Numbered from the stretch's first letter, positions 11,415 through 25,210 are shown. The stretch: 64,000 nucleotides of DNA from Hyperoplus lanceolatus (GCA_026929865.2 CM049409.1:15281452-15345451); one strand, 5' to 3'. The notes: generated by a model from the letters alone, not told the origin. Translations and numbers: made by a program.

Positions 11415-12364
11415 AACTAATTGTGTTGTCTGAAAACACTTCAGACTCGCAACAAACTAAAAAAAATTGCGAGATTTGTCACGCGCGGACACGCGAGTAA
11501 CATGACATACGCGACCGAGAGACAGAGAGAGAAAGAAAAGTGATATACGACCTGATCTGCACCTTTAAACATCCCGACCAATTTGTTTATTCACTTTAAG
11601 TCGAGTCATAGTTGTCTATGACCAAGCAATCAATGAATAAAAACACAGGAAGTTTAAAGCTCCTTAACTCCTGCCGCCACAACTGTCAACACTACAATGC
11701 AGCTGCCTATCCAGCCAGCTCCATGAGACATAAATAAATCATGCCCTTACATTCAATGCTAGCAAAAGACGTGCCCTATCAACACCATTTACATCTGGTT
11801 ATTTTTATTTTGACATATTTTTATTAGATTATTAAAAATATGTTTCACTTATTTAGCCTATTTCTATTCTCCCTGTTTTCAGTTCAATTAGGTCTTTGTT
11901 TAAAGTCCAAAGTCATGGTGTTTTTAGAAAAAAACCTTGTTAAAAGTAAAATAAATGCATAATGTTCTTAAATCAATGATTAACTGTCTTTAATAATTGT
12001 GATAACACAATGTGATTACTCAAAATAATCATGATTATGATTTTTTCATAATCGAGCAGCCCTACCTTCTTCCATGGTTTAGATCAATTAAAGTATTAAA
12101 CAGGTAGGCCTAGTCATTATTAGTATTTTGACTTCATATCTACAGGTTGTTTATTGTGATTTCATAAGCGTCAGTGAGCTCCATGGTAACGCAGTGATTG
12201 ACAGGCTGACTGAAATGCTCTTGAGCTGGACAGAAACTCCCCTCTCCCAACCCAACACCCCTCTTAAAATACACAAACCGTTTGCCTTTACTGTGGCGAC
12301 CCCAAAAAAAGTCGGTCGCGTACTGACCCCCCAAAGGCCCATTCTGAGCCAGGAAAAACCCTGG
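11415..12364. other. Interior of the 7.8-kb element, right side, with a lone hAT terminus
   Basis: The sequence ending GAGCAGCCCTA at about 12064 is, on the minus strand, TAGGGCTGCTCGATTATG, a hAT-type terminus. No matching partner end was found nearby, so it is a fragment or part of the host element. CpG-containing sequence at 11450-11530 (TGCGAGATTTGTCACGCG) resembles the other side of the nested L2 (about 5300-5390) loosely. No credible coding region. Confidence 0.4.
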
Positions 12365-12719
12365 CGATCTAGCATCTATGATCGATTGCTCTTCCTTGGG
12401 TCCCCAAGGTTTTACTCTGAATTTCATACATGAGATTTTGCAGTTGAATTTGGCAAGTTGAATTTTTTAACGTTGAATATTTGATTTTGAATTTGAGAAC
12501 ATTGTAAAATAAAGGTGAAAATGAGTTGTTTAAAATGTAATGAGTTAAATTCAGAGGCAAAACATTCAGATACATTATTTCAATGCGGCAAAAAATTCAG
12601 ATACATTATTTCAATGCTGCAAAATATTCAGATACGTTATTTCAATGCATAAATATTCAGTGCTTAAAATTCAATGGCTTTTTATTTTCAAAATCCGATG
12701 ACACTCATTTACTTCCATA
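12365..12719 (-). repeat. Right terminal inverted repeat of the 7.8-kb element
   Basis: Inverted copy of 4887-5210. It has three of the about 28-bp GAAATAATGTATCTGA units where the left copy has two, which accounts for its extra length of about 30 bp. The outer end TATGGAAG abuts TAAAAC at 12720-12725. Confidence 0.85.
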
Positions 12720-12725
12720 TAAAAC

Positions 12726-13466
12726 AAAATAAACTTTTTTTTGTGGTGACGCTTTCTATAGCTTTAACAGATTAAGAATTTCAACCTGTAGGCTGTACCC
12801 TTACAAAGAAAACGTTTTCACAAACGGCTGTCAGACACGTGAAAGATGCCGTATTAGTAGAATATAATTGGCCCATAGAATAGCAGGACCAGTAATCACA
12901 GACAAGAGAGAATATAGCACTACTGTACGTTTCTGAAAGACTGTGGCGAAAGATCATAAACTGCCATCAAAAACAGATGCGAATTTCAGATTAGCCAAAC
13001 TTGCGTTGGGGTTCTCTGTTGAATGTTTATCATGTTAAAAGACAGCACACATGTCCTGTTAAAGAGGAGCCTCTGAAGCGGTTTTTCTTTCTTGTTTTTC
13101 TTGGCTGTTTCTTTCATTCCGGAGTGAGACGGAAACAGAGCTGAGTGCTCCTCTCCCAACACAGTGTTCAGTGTTTTTTTTTATGGAGACCCTCTTTGAT
13201 GCAGTAACGAGCCCAGTGTGCTATGTTGTTATTATTATCCAGCCAGACAGCGAGCAGAGCAAAGAAAGATGGAGCGACAAAGAGGAAGATAGGGGGAGAT
13301 GAGAACATGTCAGTGGGTGGCATGTTTACAACAATATGTCTGAACTATGTAGAAGTTGGTTTGACTAATTTAAGCTGATGAGCCAAATGCAATTTTATTG
13401 GGTAATCATCGCAAAGAGACTCCATGAAATTATGTTTGAACCACTTTACTGAATGAAAAAAGGATA
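12726..13466. other. Non-coding, nothing recognised
   Basis: Mixed-composition sequence with no repeat terminus, coding frame or RNA gene that I can support. Confidence 0.55.
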
Positions 13467-13510
13467 GGGGAGAGTGGGGTTAAGTGAGACACATTTTACA
13501 TTTGCTCCCC
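13467..13510 (+). mobile_element. Lone terminus related to the 946-bp TA element
   Basis: GGGGAGAGTGGGGTTAAGT follows TA at 13465-13466 and matches the 6929 terminus at most positions. No full reverse-complement partner was found. TGTCCCACTT near 15527 is only a partial candidate for the other end. The element is therefore truncated or its right end is damaged. Confidence 0.5.
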
Positions 13511-14014
13511 TCTAAGTGAGCTAAAATGAATTATTAGTCAAATGTACACATTTCCCATTAATTCAGGATGGACTTTGAACTAAAGGGATTTAAACTGGTT
13601 TGTGTCAAAATACAAGGTTTGAAATCGTAAATACAATGTGCTCTGCTATTGATAACCTAATGGAATGTGTGACTATTGAAATTCAAATGAAAGATAAATG
13701 TTAATTATCAACTGTGTGTTCAGAACACCCGTTTCAAAAATGGAAGACTTTCTCTGACTGAAGAATTTGTAAATACACTGCATGTTTTGGGACTGTAGCC
13801 GAGGTCAGTAGACACACTGACTGCTTTCAATACTTTTGCAGATGTGTTTAGGCTACTAGAGAAGAAATGGACAAGGCCATAGCTGCATTGCCACAGGCAG
13901 AGAGGAAAATAGAGACCTAAAATTATCTGTGTTTTAGAATGATTCTTCTTAAAAAAAAGAAAAAAAAAATGTTCTAACTGTAGTAGCTGTGTATCTGTGT
14001 ATCTGAATCTTATG
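13511..14014. other. Non-coding, possibly interior of a decayed DNA element
   Basis: No coding signal. A frame of 150 codons on the minus strand crosses A-rich runs and the LINE tail and has no family features, so I do not call it. Confidence 0.4.
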
Positions 14015-14162
14015 GCAGTGGGGGCGGGACCCGATAAGCCTTTGGCTTCTCCTGCTTCCCTTCGGACGATAACACAAAGTAATATGTATGAATATGCAAT
14101 GAGAAAATTATGTATTGTGTGTAATTGTCCGGAAGAATAATAATAAATAAATAAATAAATGT
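14015..14162 (+). mobile_element. 3' end fragment of a LINE (L2-like)
   Basis: A GGGGCGGGACCCGATAAGCCT segment is followed by CTTCTCCTGCTTCCCTTCGGAC and an (AATA)n tail ending near 14160. This 3' UTR pattern with a tetramer tail is common in severely 5'-truncated fish L2 LINEs. No coding part remains. Confidence 0.55.
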
Positions 14163-15640
14163 TTCCTAGCAATGGAAATAATCAGAATTTGTGTCTAAAT
14201 GTGCATTTTACTTTTATGTCTTGCTTTTCAAAGAACAAGCTATTACAAACCTACAATTAAAAAAAAACACACATTTTACATACCAGCAGACATGACCTAC
14301 ACCAAAAGTGCTCCTTTTGGTATTTTCAGCTGAAAAGGTTTGGTTAACAAACATTTGGTGAAACCCTATTAAAGACTTTAAATCCAAAAAAAGGAAATGT
14401 CTAAAATCACAATGTCAAAACAAAGTTAACAGCTCAGCCCTCATTTTGTGTCCATTTTGTTTGGTCCACATCTCCAGATTTGCTCCTAACTTGTTATTGT
14501 GAACAACATTGTAAACGTTACTATGGTTCACTCAAAGGAAAATGCACAATAGGGTGGAGAATCATCTAGCACCAGTGAAGCGTGATGATTCCAGTCATCA
14601 TTAAGAAGAGAAATAAAGGACAGAAAAGAGAGAGAAAGAGTTAAAACATGACAAAAGGCTGTCTTCCATATGTAATTGCTGTTATGTTTAAAACTAAAAA
14701 TATAAAAAATTGTAGATGTTATTAGGGATTAAGAATAGAATTTCTGGAGCACAATTATCCCCTTAAATGTAATTTTATCATTATTATGTCCAATAAATGA
14801 CACTTGTTATCTTCTCACGACGTCCAAAAGAGAAGGTTTGAATCTTTCATATGCAATACAACCTATTAAATATTAATGTACTTTAATGATTTTAAAAAGA
14901 GCTTTTTTCATCAAAAGCAACACTAAATAATCCCTCATATCAATACAAACTGTTTTTATTCAACAAATTCATGTTTTATATGGTTTCAAAGTGGTGGGAC
15001 ACTTTTTGTCACCACCATCAGACATTTCATTAAAATGTAATAAAATCAGGCGAAATAAGGGGCAGCTGTCACTTTGAAGGACCTCAGAGTAAATTAGTCA
15101 GACAGGCTCTGATAAGTGTTGTAGTTTTGGAATATTTTACATTCCGAATCTTGAAAGTCCTGTGTCACAACCATGATATGTCAACACTGACTTACAATTT
15201 CTGAAGAAGTTATTTGGAATGATTTGATAATTTTATTTTCCTGAAGTAGTTCATACTAGCACCTAACATCAACAGAAAAACCAAATGGCTACTAAATAAA
15301 TTCCATTTGTTATGTTTAAGAAATGTTAAATATGTCAACACCGTCAGACAGGAAATCTGACGGAGTTGACATCTGACGGTGGTGATGGGCCAGTGATGGT
15401 AAAAAAAAAAAAAAGCTGGGAGGTTGCGTCAAAGCGTTGCTCAGTAGCGTAGTATGTGTTGGATACATACATGTCATTTAATTTGTCGAAACATAGGGTT
15501 TGTATTTTTTCAACATTGCACCCTGTTTTGTCCCACTTCTCAATAATCACTGATTTAACAGATTACAATGCAGGACATTAATTAGTGTAACCTTCTTTTT
15601 ATGGATTGACAAATCTAAAATTATAGACAAATAAGGATGC
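14163..15640. other. Non-coding, nothing recognised except GTCAGA-type inverted motifs
   Basis: At 15338-15387 a run of TCAACACCGTCAGA, TCTGACGGAGTTGACA and TCTGACGGTGGTGA forms short inverted and direct repeats. CACCACCATCAGA at 15011 is related. These suggest interior sequence of a decayed DNA element, possibly the one whose end is at 13467. No gene. Confidence 0.4.
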
Positions 15641-15641
15641 A

Positions 15642-16447
15642 GATTGATTGATTGATTGATTTATATTTATTTCGTCCATGGATGTCTTCCAACAAAACTC
15701 ATTTCAACATTCTCACATGTACAATTCATAAAACCATGAGGAAAAGGAGGCAGGGTGAAGAATATCTTATATTTCCCCCTCAAAACAAAACAAACAAAAA
15801 AAAACACTTTACATGTCAACTCATGTCAGTGCATGACGATAATAAATTAAACAAAATAGAAACCAAAACATCAATCTGAAACTGATTCTAAAACAAAGCA
15901 AACCATGATCACAACCACCAATATAGAAATCATTAATTTATATAAGTGCTCATACAAATTCATTGTTTTTCTCTTTAAATCGTTTTTTAAACTGAAATAT
16001 ATTTGTACATTGCTATAGTTCACGTTACAGAGAATTCCATACTTTCGCTCCTACCACTGAAATACACATTTGTTTTGCTGTTGTCCTTGCAACTTGATGC
16101 TTAAAGTGTCCTTTTCTTCTTCCTTCATTTTCTATAAGGATAAACAGATTTTGAAGATTTACTGGCAGTACTTTATTGTTTGCTTTAAACATAACAATAA
16201 GTGTCTGTAATTCGACCAATTATTTAAATTTCAAACGTTTAGAGTGAAAAAATAAGATATTTGTGTGCTCTCTATAACCAGTTTTAAATATAATTCTTAT
16301 TATTCTCTTTTGTAGCAGATAGAGTGACTTTGTGTTGCTTTGGTATGTGTTTCCCCACACCTCCACAGAGTAGCTGATGTAGGGCAACACTAGCGCACAA
16401 TACAGGGTTCTCAATGCCTTATAAAGCTTCATATACATGAACGTCAA
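15642..16447 (-). mobile_element. 5'-truncated L2 LINE, minus strand
   Basis: Minus-strand frames at 16447-16220 and 16219-16025 are consecutive and encode LVLPYISYSVEVWGNTY, LLQKRIIRII and MCISVVGAKVWNSL. These are the conserved C-terminal blocks downstream of the reverse transcriptase in L2 ORF2. A stop between them and the lack of upstream domains show it is dead and 5'-truncated. The 3' UTR ends in a (GATT)n/(AATC)n tail at 15642-15663, the classic L2 tail. Confidence 0.85.
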
Positions 16448-17015
16448 GAATTACGCATTGTGAAAGTAGTCAAATTAAGTATGTTGCCCTTTTCTCTTTA
16501 GCTAAAAGGTAATTGGCGGTGTTTTTTCACCAAAAAGCAGGCAGTGTTATTGTTCCAATTGAAGTGCTGAAAAATCACCCCATAGCACATGGAGCATTAT
16601 GCAGAGTAGGAAAAGGACAGGGTGCAAGAGAGAGGCTAATTAAAAGCTCTTATTATGTTGTTTTCGCCTCTCATCGGAGTATCCCTAAGGTCAATGGCTA
16701 CATAAATGTCTTCAAGGCGGTTGTTTGATGGTCGTATGTAGAATTTAGTCCAATTATGCTCTTTTCAACTTTGTAAAGTGAAATGTCACCCTTATCCCAA
16801 GCTACTACTACAACCACACTCACACTCACTCACTCCAACAACTGACAACATATTTCTCATCAAACTGTGCCTCTCCCCTCTATAATGCTGCAGATGTCTT
16901 GACAAAACAATAGTATACACACACACATGGGCCAAGAAAAACTTACACAACTTGCACACTAAGAAAAGGCACATAACCGTTCAAGGTTTGCTGAATTGTG
17001 CCTCCATTCCCTCAA
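16448..17015. other. Non-coding, nothing recognised
   Basis: Unique-looking sequence between the L2 fragment and a long CA array. No supportable frame. Confidence 0.5.
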
Positions 17016-19262
<2,247 letters not shown>

Positions 19263-19956
19263 GCCTCGTTTCCACCGAGTAGAGCGGTTCGGTCCGGTTA
19301 TTTTGCCTTTCCATTTGCCAAAAGTCGGGTAGGGTACGGATATAAGCGCGTAACCGCTGTAAGCCGCTCCAATTTTCGGTGCTTCTCCGTTGGAATACCA
19401 GCCGCCTGAAAGGGTGCCGAAAAGGTGGAGCTACACACTGCCGTCCGTTGATTGGTCGAAACAATCATTTCCGCTGTGTGTAGTCACCTCGGCAAGAGTC
19501 AAGAAAGTCTTGTGTTTTGGCGAAACATGTGAGCGCAGCATTGTTTATTGTGTGTTGTTTGTCTTCGTCATTGAATTAATCAGTGGCCACACTGTGTCCC
19601 ACTGCTAAGATGTCATGTAGCTGCTGCAGCCAGCGCTGTTCGCTCACTGTCTCTGTCGGCTTGCACCGAGCCGTCTCTGTGCATTTACCGGCGTAATACG
19701 CTTACAACACGGGAGGGAATAAATGAAGAAGTGGCTGGTTTGACCAAGCAAAAACGATGCCGCTGGCTTGACCAAGGTGTTCCACAGCCCGATAGTTTGA
19801 CCCATATTCTGGCGGCGGCTATCGCAGTCCAGCCTAAACCCCGTCTTACCAGTAAGGGTAGGGTCGGCGGTGAAAACCCCAACGAGATTCTTAAAAGTGA
19901 GCTGTCCCACTCTGAGCTGCTCCGACCCGACTTGCTGTACTCGGTGGAAACGAGGC
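19263..19956. mobile_element. Non-autonomous DNA element with GCCTCGTTTCCACCGAG ends
   Basis: The left end GCCTCGTTTCCACCGAGTA is repeated in inverted form at the right end (TACTCGGTGGAAACGAGGC). Total length is about 694 bp and it is CpG-bearing relative to its flanks. I could not identify a clean target duplication, so the exact ends and superfamily stay open. No transposase. Confidence 0.7.
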
Positions 19957-20103
19957 ATTAGACTCTACTTAGCACAATCATTTAATACAATAACATACAC
20001 ACTTACACATTCAGACACTGGAATGGGCAAAGACCCACAATATCTAAAAGCAACCCATCTATAGACTTTACACTTTGGTGTTCGGTACTCTCTCACACAC
20101 TCA

Positions 20104-20106
<3 letters not shown>

Positions 20107-20186
<80 letters not shown>
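20107..20186. repeat. (CA)n microsatellite
   Basis: Forty uninterrupted CA units, preceded by an ACACTCACAA run. Confidence 0.97.
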
Positions 20187-20189
<3 letters not shown>

Positions 20190-20309
20190 TTTCTGTTGTT
20201 AATTTAGCATATGTTGGCTGTGATCGATGAAAGTTTCGGTCCAATGGTTATAAATGCATTAACACCAAGATCGATCAGCCAGTGACATGCGCACATGCAC
20301 AGTTAAGCA

Positions 20310-20428
<119 letters not shown>

Positions 20429-20929
20429 CACTAATTGTAATTTAGTTCAGAGTGGGCTGAATTCTGCGTTCTCCCGATTCAATTTCCTGTTGAATTTAAT
20501 TTCATTACTTAGTCATGAAGCGCCATGTTGTTTACAGACCCACTTGCCGGTATTCCATCACATGAAAAATAAGAGTGGAATAATTTGTCAAAGAAAAGAA
20601 AAGCAGATTATATAATCATTACATTTTGGTTTAAGTTGTAATTCATTTTCACAAATGGGATTCAAGATAAAAAACAATGACGATGCTCATGTGTAATTAA
20701 TGTCTTTTCTCTGCTTATTATAGAGTTTACAAGATAACATAATGATGCAGACCTTGTCATTATATTGAAATTAGAGAAACTCATGATTGCTTGATGAAAG
20801 TTGTAATGGACTGATGTTATTGCATTCTTACTGCAGCAACCACGGTTGATTTTTTGTCTAAAGTTAAGAGCTGTGCTGACTTTGAAAGGTCTAGCTCTTC
20901 TCTTGGAAAGAGGAAGGTGGAGTAGCGTA

Positions 20930-21222
20930 AGGTCTATAATATCCACCAGCTCCTTGATGTCGTCATGAATGAGTGGAAGAGGATTCCAGTGGCAACCTGT
21001 GAAGCTCTGGTAAACTCCTTGCCCAAGACGGTTAAGGCAGTGCTGGAAAATAATGGTGGCGACACAACATATTGACACTTTGGGCCCAATTTGGACATTT
21101 TCACTTATACTCACTTTTGCTGGCAAAATTTTGTGTAATTTCTTCAGTGTTGTCCCATGAAAAGATATAATGAAATATTTGAAGAAATGTGAGGGTTGTA
21201 CTCACTTTTGTGAGATACTGTA
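20930..21222 (+). pseudogene. Tc1-like transposase C-terminus and 3' terminal repeat
   Basis: The frame reading HQLLDVVMNEWKRIP, then LVNSLPKTVKAVLENNGGDTTY and a stop near 21075, matches the conserved C-terminus of fish Tc1-like transposases. The 3' UTR (CACTTTGGGCCCAATTTGG) and the end TCACTTTTGTGAGATACTGTA near 21222 fit the same family. The catalytic domain and 5' half are missing, and an internal piece of the 3' UTR is deleted. This is a dead fragment. Confidence 0.85.
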
Positions 21223-22138
21223 GCACGGTATTGAGAAAAAACAAATACAATGTTTTCCTCCCCCCGGCCTTCCATTGGCAAAGCTTGATTTTTAATATCA
21301 GACTTTTGTATATGTAATGCCATCTAAGCTCATTGTTGAACGTTCAGATGAATCTCTGAGGCTAACATGAGGCTTGAATTATAATGGAGAGCAGGGATGA
21401 GATAGAGACTGGGAGGAACAAAGCAGCCAATAAACAAGAGAGACAGGCCACAGCACAGAGACGGGCATCATCAGGGTATAACTGTAACTCACCAGCTTAC
21501 AGGAACAAAGCTCTGCCAGCTCTTGTTATTAATACAACAACAAACCCATCTCCATTTACTATACAGTACAACGTATGGCTTGTCATTTCCAAAACCACAT
21601 TGAAAATGTTAAGATATAATTCCCACTTCATAGTTAGAGAACAGCATTTTTTTTTTACAAAGCTGCTGAACCCAAAGCAGTTTAGACTCTTTTAGGAGGG
21701 CTGTCCTGAATAATATTTGAAGTAAATAAAAGTACATTTGTGTGTTTGTGCAAAACATGTGTATGGTGTATCTATTAAGATTGAATGTGTATGTTTAAGA
21801 TTGAATCCTGTGGCCAAGGCATTGATTGTTTGCTACACCGCATTACACATGGATCTTCTTTAGACTAATTTTCTCGGAATGCTGTTTAGGAACGTTAATT
21901 ACAACTCAACTCAACTTACTCAACTCAAATATACAGTATATATACACACTTGTTAACTAACATGTTTGGTCTAACAAATAAAGGGCTTACTTCAGATAAA
22001 CCTGTACTTCTACATGCACAAGAATACAAATAGGGAGGAAGGAAGATAGAGTGTCCACTCAAAATGTAAACAAATGACTTTGTCACCAAATGTTATATCA
22101 ACTAAATACAAAGTCTTTGACTTTATTTAAATAGAGTC
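21223..22138. other. Non-coding, nothing recognised
   Basis: No supportable frame; short imperfect ACTCAACT and TATA repeats near 21904-21950. Confidence 0.5.
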
Positions 22139-22306
22139 ATTTGAGAAACTCCAATCTGGCTTTGGAGTCTGTATGCTACTGAGACAGCTCTTCTTTAAGT
22201 GATGAATGACTCTGTTTTTGCTGTAGATCTTAATACAGCTGTTGACAATGTTGATCATACCCTGCTGCTCATTTCGAGCAGCCATTGGATGTCTGAAACT
22301 CTGAAT
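22139..22306 (+). pseudogene. Decayed L2/CR1-type reverse transcriptase fragment
   Basis: In plus-strand translation across frames I see EKLQSGFG, TETALL, and then MNDSVFAVDLNTAVDNVDHTLLL. These correspond to the conserved QSGFR, TETALL and DL(S/T)AAFDTVDH blocks of LINE reverse transcriptases (the motif A Asp region). Stops and a frame change separate them, so it is an old remnant of about 55 codons. Confidence 0.75.
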
Positions 22307-22648
22307 CAGCATTATAGATAGTTCCTATGGTGTAACTTTAAGACTGTTTGCAAAACTTTCATACATTAGTTTGTCCACCCACTGTAATAGAATGATCGGA
22401 CAGCCATACAGTTAAAGGACACCATTCTGTAGCAATCATTGCCCATATTCCGTCATTCAAGCTTCTTCGCTTATAATACTACTTTTTAGTTAAACAATGG
22501 GCACTACTGTATTGCTGCAGCCTAATCCAAAGCTTTTTAAATCGCTGTTAGCAGACCAACCGCTGTGTGTAAACACCCCAGTTGTTTTTAAGCGTGCACA
22601 CACAATGGACAGGTGGTGGATGGTGAGTAGATATTAGGTGATTTTGAC
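22307..22648. other. Non-coding, nothing recognised
   Basis: No repeat terminus or frame that I can support between the LINE remnant and the hAT. Confidence 0.5.
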
Positions 22649-23207
22649 AACAAGTGTAGGGCTGCAACAACGAATCGATAAAATCGATGAGTAAAAGCGT
22701 TTTTGGTCATCGATTCGTTGAGTCGCGCGATTAATAAGTCACTTGTAGGCGCGCCACTGTTTACATCCAGCCGCCGACAGGTTCATGCACGCCCACAGCG
22801 AGCCTTCCGCACGTGAAGCGGTGCGGGAAAGCTATAGTGTGAGCGGCCACAGCTTGTATTTTGGTCATATCTAACACTGGACTGTAGGCCTATATAAAAG
22901 TGTTGTACCTTTGCTGTCTTTGGGTTAAAAAAAACTCCTTCAACTCAGTATCCGTCTAGTCCAAAAACTCTGTCAGCTGCTGCTGCTGCAGACGGTGTGT
23001 ATACGGGCTCGGAGAGTTGGCATCGGCGCATCAACAGACATTCAAAGCAGCGGCAGTAATCACACAACCGAACGGTGTAGAAAGTCCCGTCAGTTAAAAA
23101 TAGTAACCCAGTTTTTAAATCCATGTTAAAATCGGAAGGATATAGAGCAGTGGTTCTCAACCTTTTTTGAGCATACGCCCCCCTAACCTTACCGAGATAC
23201 TCTAGCG

Positions 23208-23236
23208 CCCCCCCCCCCCCCCCCCAAAAAAAAAAA
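23208..23236. repeat. C18 homopolymer followed by A11
   Basis: A run of 18 C residues followed by about 11 A residues near the left end of the nested hAT. Length is prone to sequencing error. Confidence 0.9.
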
Positions 23237-24178
23237 TTAAAAAAACACACTCACACAATTAAGAATATGTTTTGGCTACATCCTCTATCAACAATAAAAC
23301 ATATTTTCTGTGCTGTTTTGGTTTCTTATAAGAATTATTTAAAAAAATTCCCAATATGAGCCTGTTCTATGATAGGCAGATTTAACCCACTGTCAGGTGG
23401 CTGGTTGCATAAAAAGAAAAAACACTATCAGCATTGGTTGTAATCAGGGGTGTAAAGTAGCGAATTACATTTACTCGCGTTCCTGTAATTGAGTAGTTTT
23501 TTCGTGTACTTGTAATTTTTTAAGTGATTTTTAAAACCTATACTTTTACTTTTACTTTGAGTATGTTTATGGTGAAGTATTGTACTTCGCTACATTTTAT
23601 ATCACCTGCGTTACTGAGTAAAAAAATAGATAGGGAAAGGAGAGAAAAGAAAAGAAATATCGCGGGGGGCTTTTATTTTTACGGCACAATACCGGAAACT
23701 AACACAGTGAATGATCGACAGGAGGAGTTAACACATTGCGACTACATGATAACAACAAACATTGCTTCCCTCTATCATTAAAACGAAATAATCCTAGTTA
23801 AACTATCATTGTACCGCACGTGAAGACCTGAAGGCTTTTAAATGCAGCAAACCTATCATCCAGCCGTGCGATCGGCCCCTCCCTCACCTGATAGTTTAGC
23901 TTTCAGTTTAACAGTGCAGAGTAGGATGGAGACGGTGCGTGTTGCCAGGACTGCTGTAGTGAGCCTCTCGCGGTGCACAGGGTTTAGTATATCGTCCCTC
24001 TCCAACATATGAGGGTTGTGTCTTTAACATGGTTCTGCTTGTGTGTTAGTTAACTCCATGCTTTGGCTGATTACTCTGTGTTTTCTCCACCTCAGAGACA
24101 ATAGTTAGTTTAAGTTTGAATCTCGCTGCGCTAGCATTAGCATTAGCAATATCAGTAAACGTCATTATACTAGTCTGT

Positions 24179-24250
24179 GATTGGCTGATTCCTCTGCCGC
24201 TAAGGCTTTGATTGGCTGGTTGTTCTGACTCAAAGACATCTGATTGGCTG
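24179..24250. promoter_or_regulatory. Three inverted CCAAT boxes at regular spacing
   Basis: GATTGGCTG occurs at 24179-24187, 24210-24218 and 24242-24250, spaced 31 and 32 bp. On the minus strand this is CAGCCAATC, the NF-Y binding core. The cluster lies inside the nested hAT. It could be a remnant of that element's promoter; no function is shown by the sequence. Confidence 0.45.
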
Positions 24251-25210
24251 TCTGCAGAGCCTTCTCTTTTCTAAGGCTGTGACAGTCAGCAGACCGCAGA
24301 ACATTGGAGAGAATAGTTAAAAAGAGGTCGAGGGGTTAGAAACATGAAAAGTTAAAATAGGCTGTTTATTTCAGGTAACCTATTTTTGCAGTCAAAAGAT
24401 TTTTAAGAAAGTTTAAAATATATTTATTAAAAAAAAAAAAAAAAAGCTCGTGTCCCAGCATGTTCCCAGCGCCCCCCTAGGTTGTACGAACGCCCCCCAG
24501 GGGGCGGTACCGCCCCCGTTGAGAAACCCTGATATAGAGCTAGTTAGCTTAAAACAGTAGCAAACATGTCAACTGTGATGTGTTCAGGCCGGCTCAGTAA
24601 TATGATTGATGTGTTCAAATGCAACACAAAAAAAAATAAATTTGAGATTTTGGCGATTTTCCCACCAATATGAAATAGATAGTAAAGATGGAATTATGAC
24701 CTGTTTAATGTCCTATCTTGAGCTATGATCATATCAGCAATTAAAGCAATAATACAAGTTCTATTTCAACAAAATAATAGAAAAGTATCAATAGTGATGT
24801 CAATAAAGACTTGGATCGTCAAGGAGTCTCGAAAATGGTATCACTATCCATAAAAATTAATGATCTCCTGTCATCTGAGAGAAATTAAGATGATTTAATT
24901 TTTTTAACCGTTAGTATTTACCGGTTAAAAATCTTATCGGTCGACTGGTTTACCATGGACATCCCTTATATACTGTATGTATATCATACATTGTATGTTT
25001 TTTTTGTGTTATCCCAGTTAGGTTTAATATTCATTTTTTATCATTCAATATTACTTTTAATTGTTCCGGGACATTGGAGCAATAACCTAGTGTTTTGACA
25101 CTGCAGTCTGCACTGTTTTTTTTGTTATCCGATTCATCGATTAATCGAAAAAATAATCGACCGATTAATCGATTATTAAAATAATCGTTAGTTGCAGCCC
25201 AAAACAAGTG

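Larger units (their letters stand above)
4887..12719. mobile_element. 7.8-kb element with long terminal inverted repeats, containing a nested L2
   Basis: Both ends start TATGGAAGTAAATGAGTG when read inward. Their inverted similarity runs 324 bp on the left (4887-5210) and 355 bp on the right (12365-12719). TAAAAC directly abuts each end (4881-4886 and 12720-12725), a candidate 6-bp target duplication. About 5.4 kb of the interior is a nested L2 retrotransposon, leaving roughly 2.4 kb of the element itself. No transposase is readable in that remainder. A third copy of the left end occurs at 33161-33545. I do not recognise the superfamily: long inverted repeats with a 6-bp duplication would fit several DNA transposon groups. 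The alternative is two independent solo ends in opposite orientation with a chance flank match. Confidence 0.7.
23148..24531. mobile_element. Nested hAT (Charlie-like ends)
   Basis: Ends are CAGTGGTTCTCAACC and GTTGAGAAACCCTG. The 8-bp target duplication ATATAGAG is perfect (23140-23147 and 24532-24539). GC-rich CGCCCCCC stretches sit just inside both ends. At 23452-23620 it contains a GGGGTGTAAAGTAGCGAATT segment that recurs widely in fish DNA, possibly a further nested fragment. No transposase frame, so non-autonomous. Confidence 0.93.
22657..25202. mobile_element. hAT element with TAGGGCTGCAAC ends, host of a nested hAT
   Basis: The left end TAGGGCTGCAAC and the right end GTTGCAGCCCAA (one change from the perfect complement) are flanked by AACAAGTG on both sides (22649-22656 and 25203-25210). 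That is an exact 8-bp target duplication. The ends carry the CGATTAATCGATTA-type repeats of this widespread fish hAT group. About 1.16 kb remains once the nested element is removed, with no transposase frame, so it is non-autonomous. Confidence 0.92.

Noticed and set aside
12128..12433. Overlapping frames of 74-101 codons on both strands
   Set aside because: They lie in the interior and terminal repeat of the 7.8-kb element, on opposite strands of each other; no recognisable domain.
13720..14172. 150-codon minus-strand frame
   Set aside because: It crosses an A-rich run and a LINE tail and has no domain or family feature.
19263..19956. Assigning the GCCTCGTTTCCACC element to Harbinger
   Set aside because: No matching 3-bp flank could be found, so I left the superfamily open.
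20662..21126. 154-codon minus-strand frame
   Set aside because: It is antisense to the Tc1 transposase C-terminus, which matches a known family on the plus strand.
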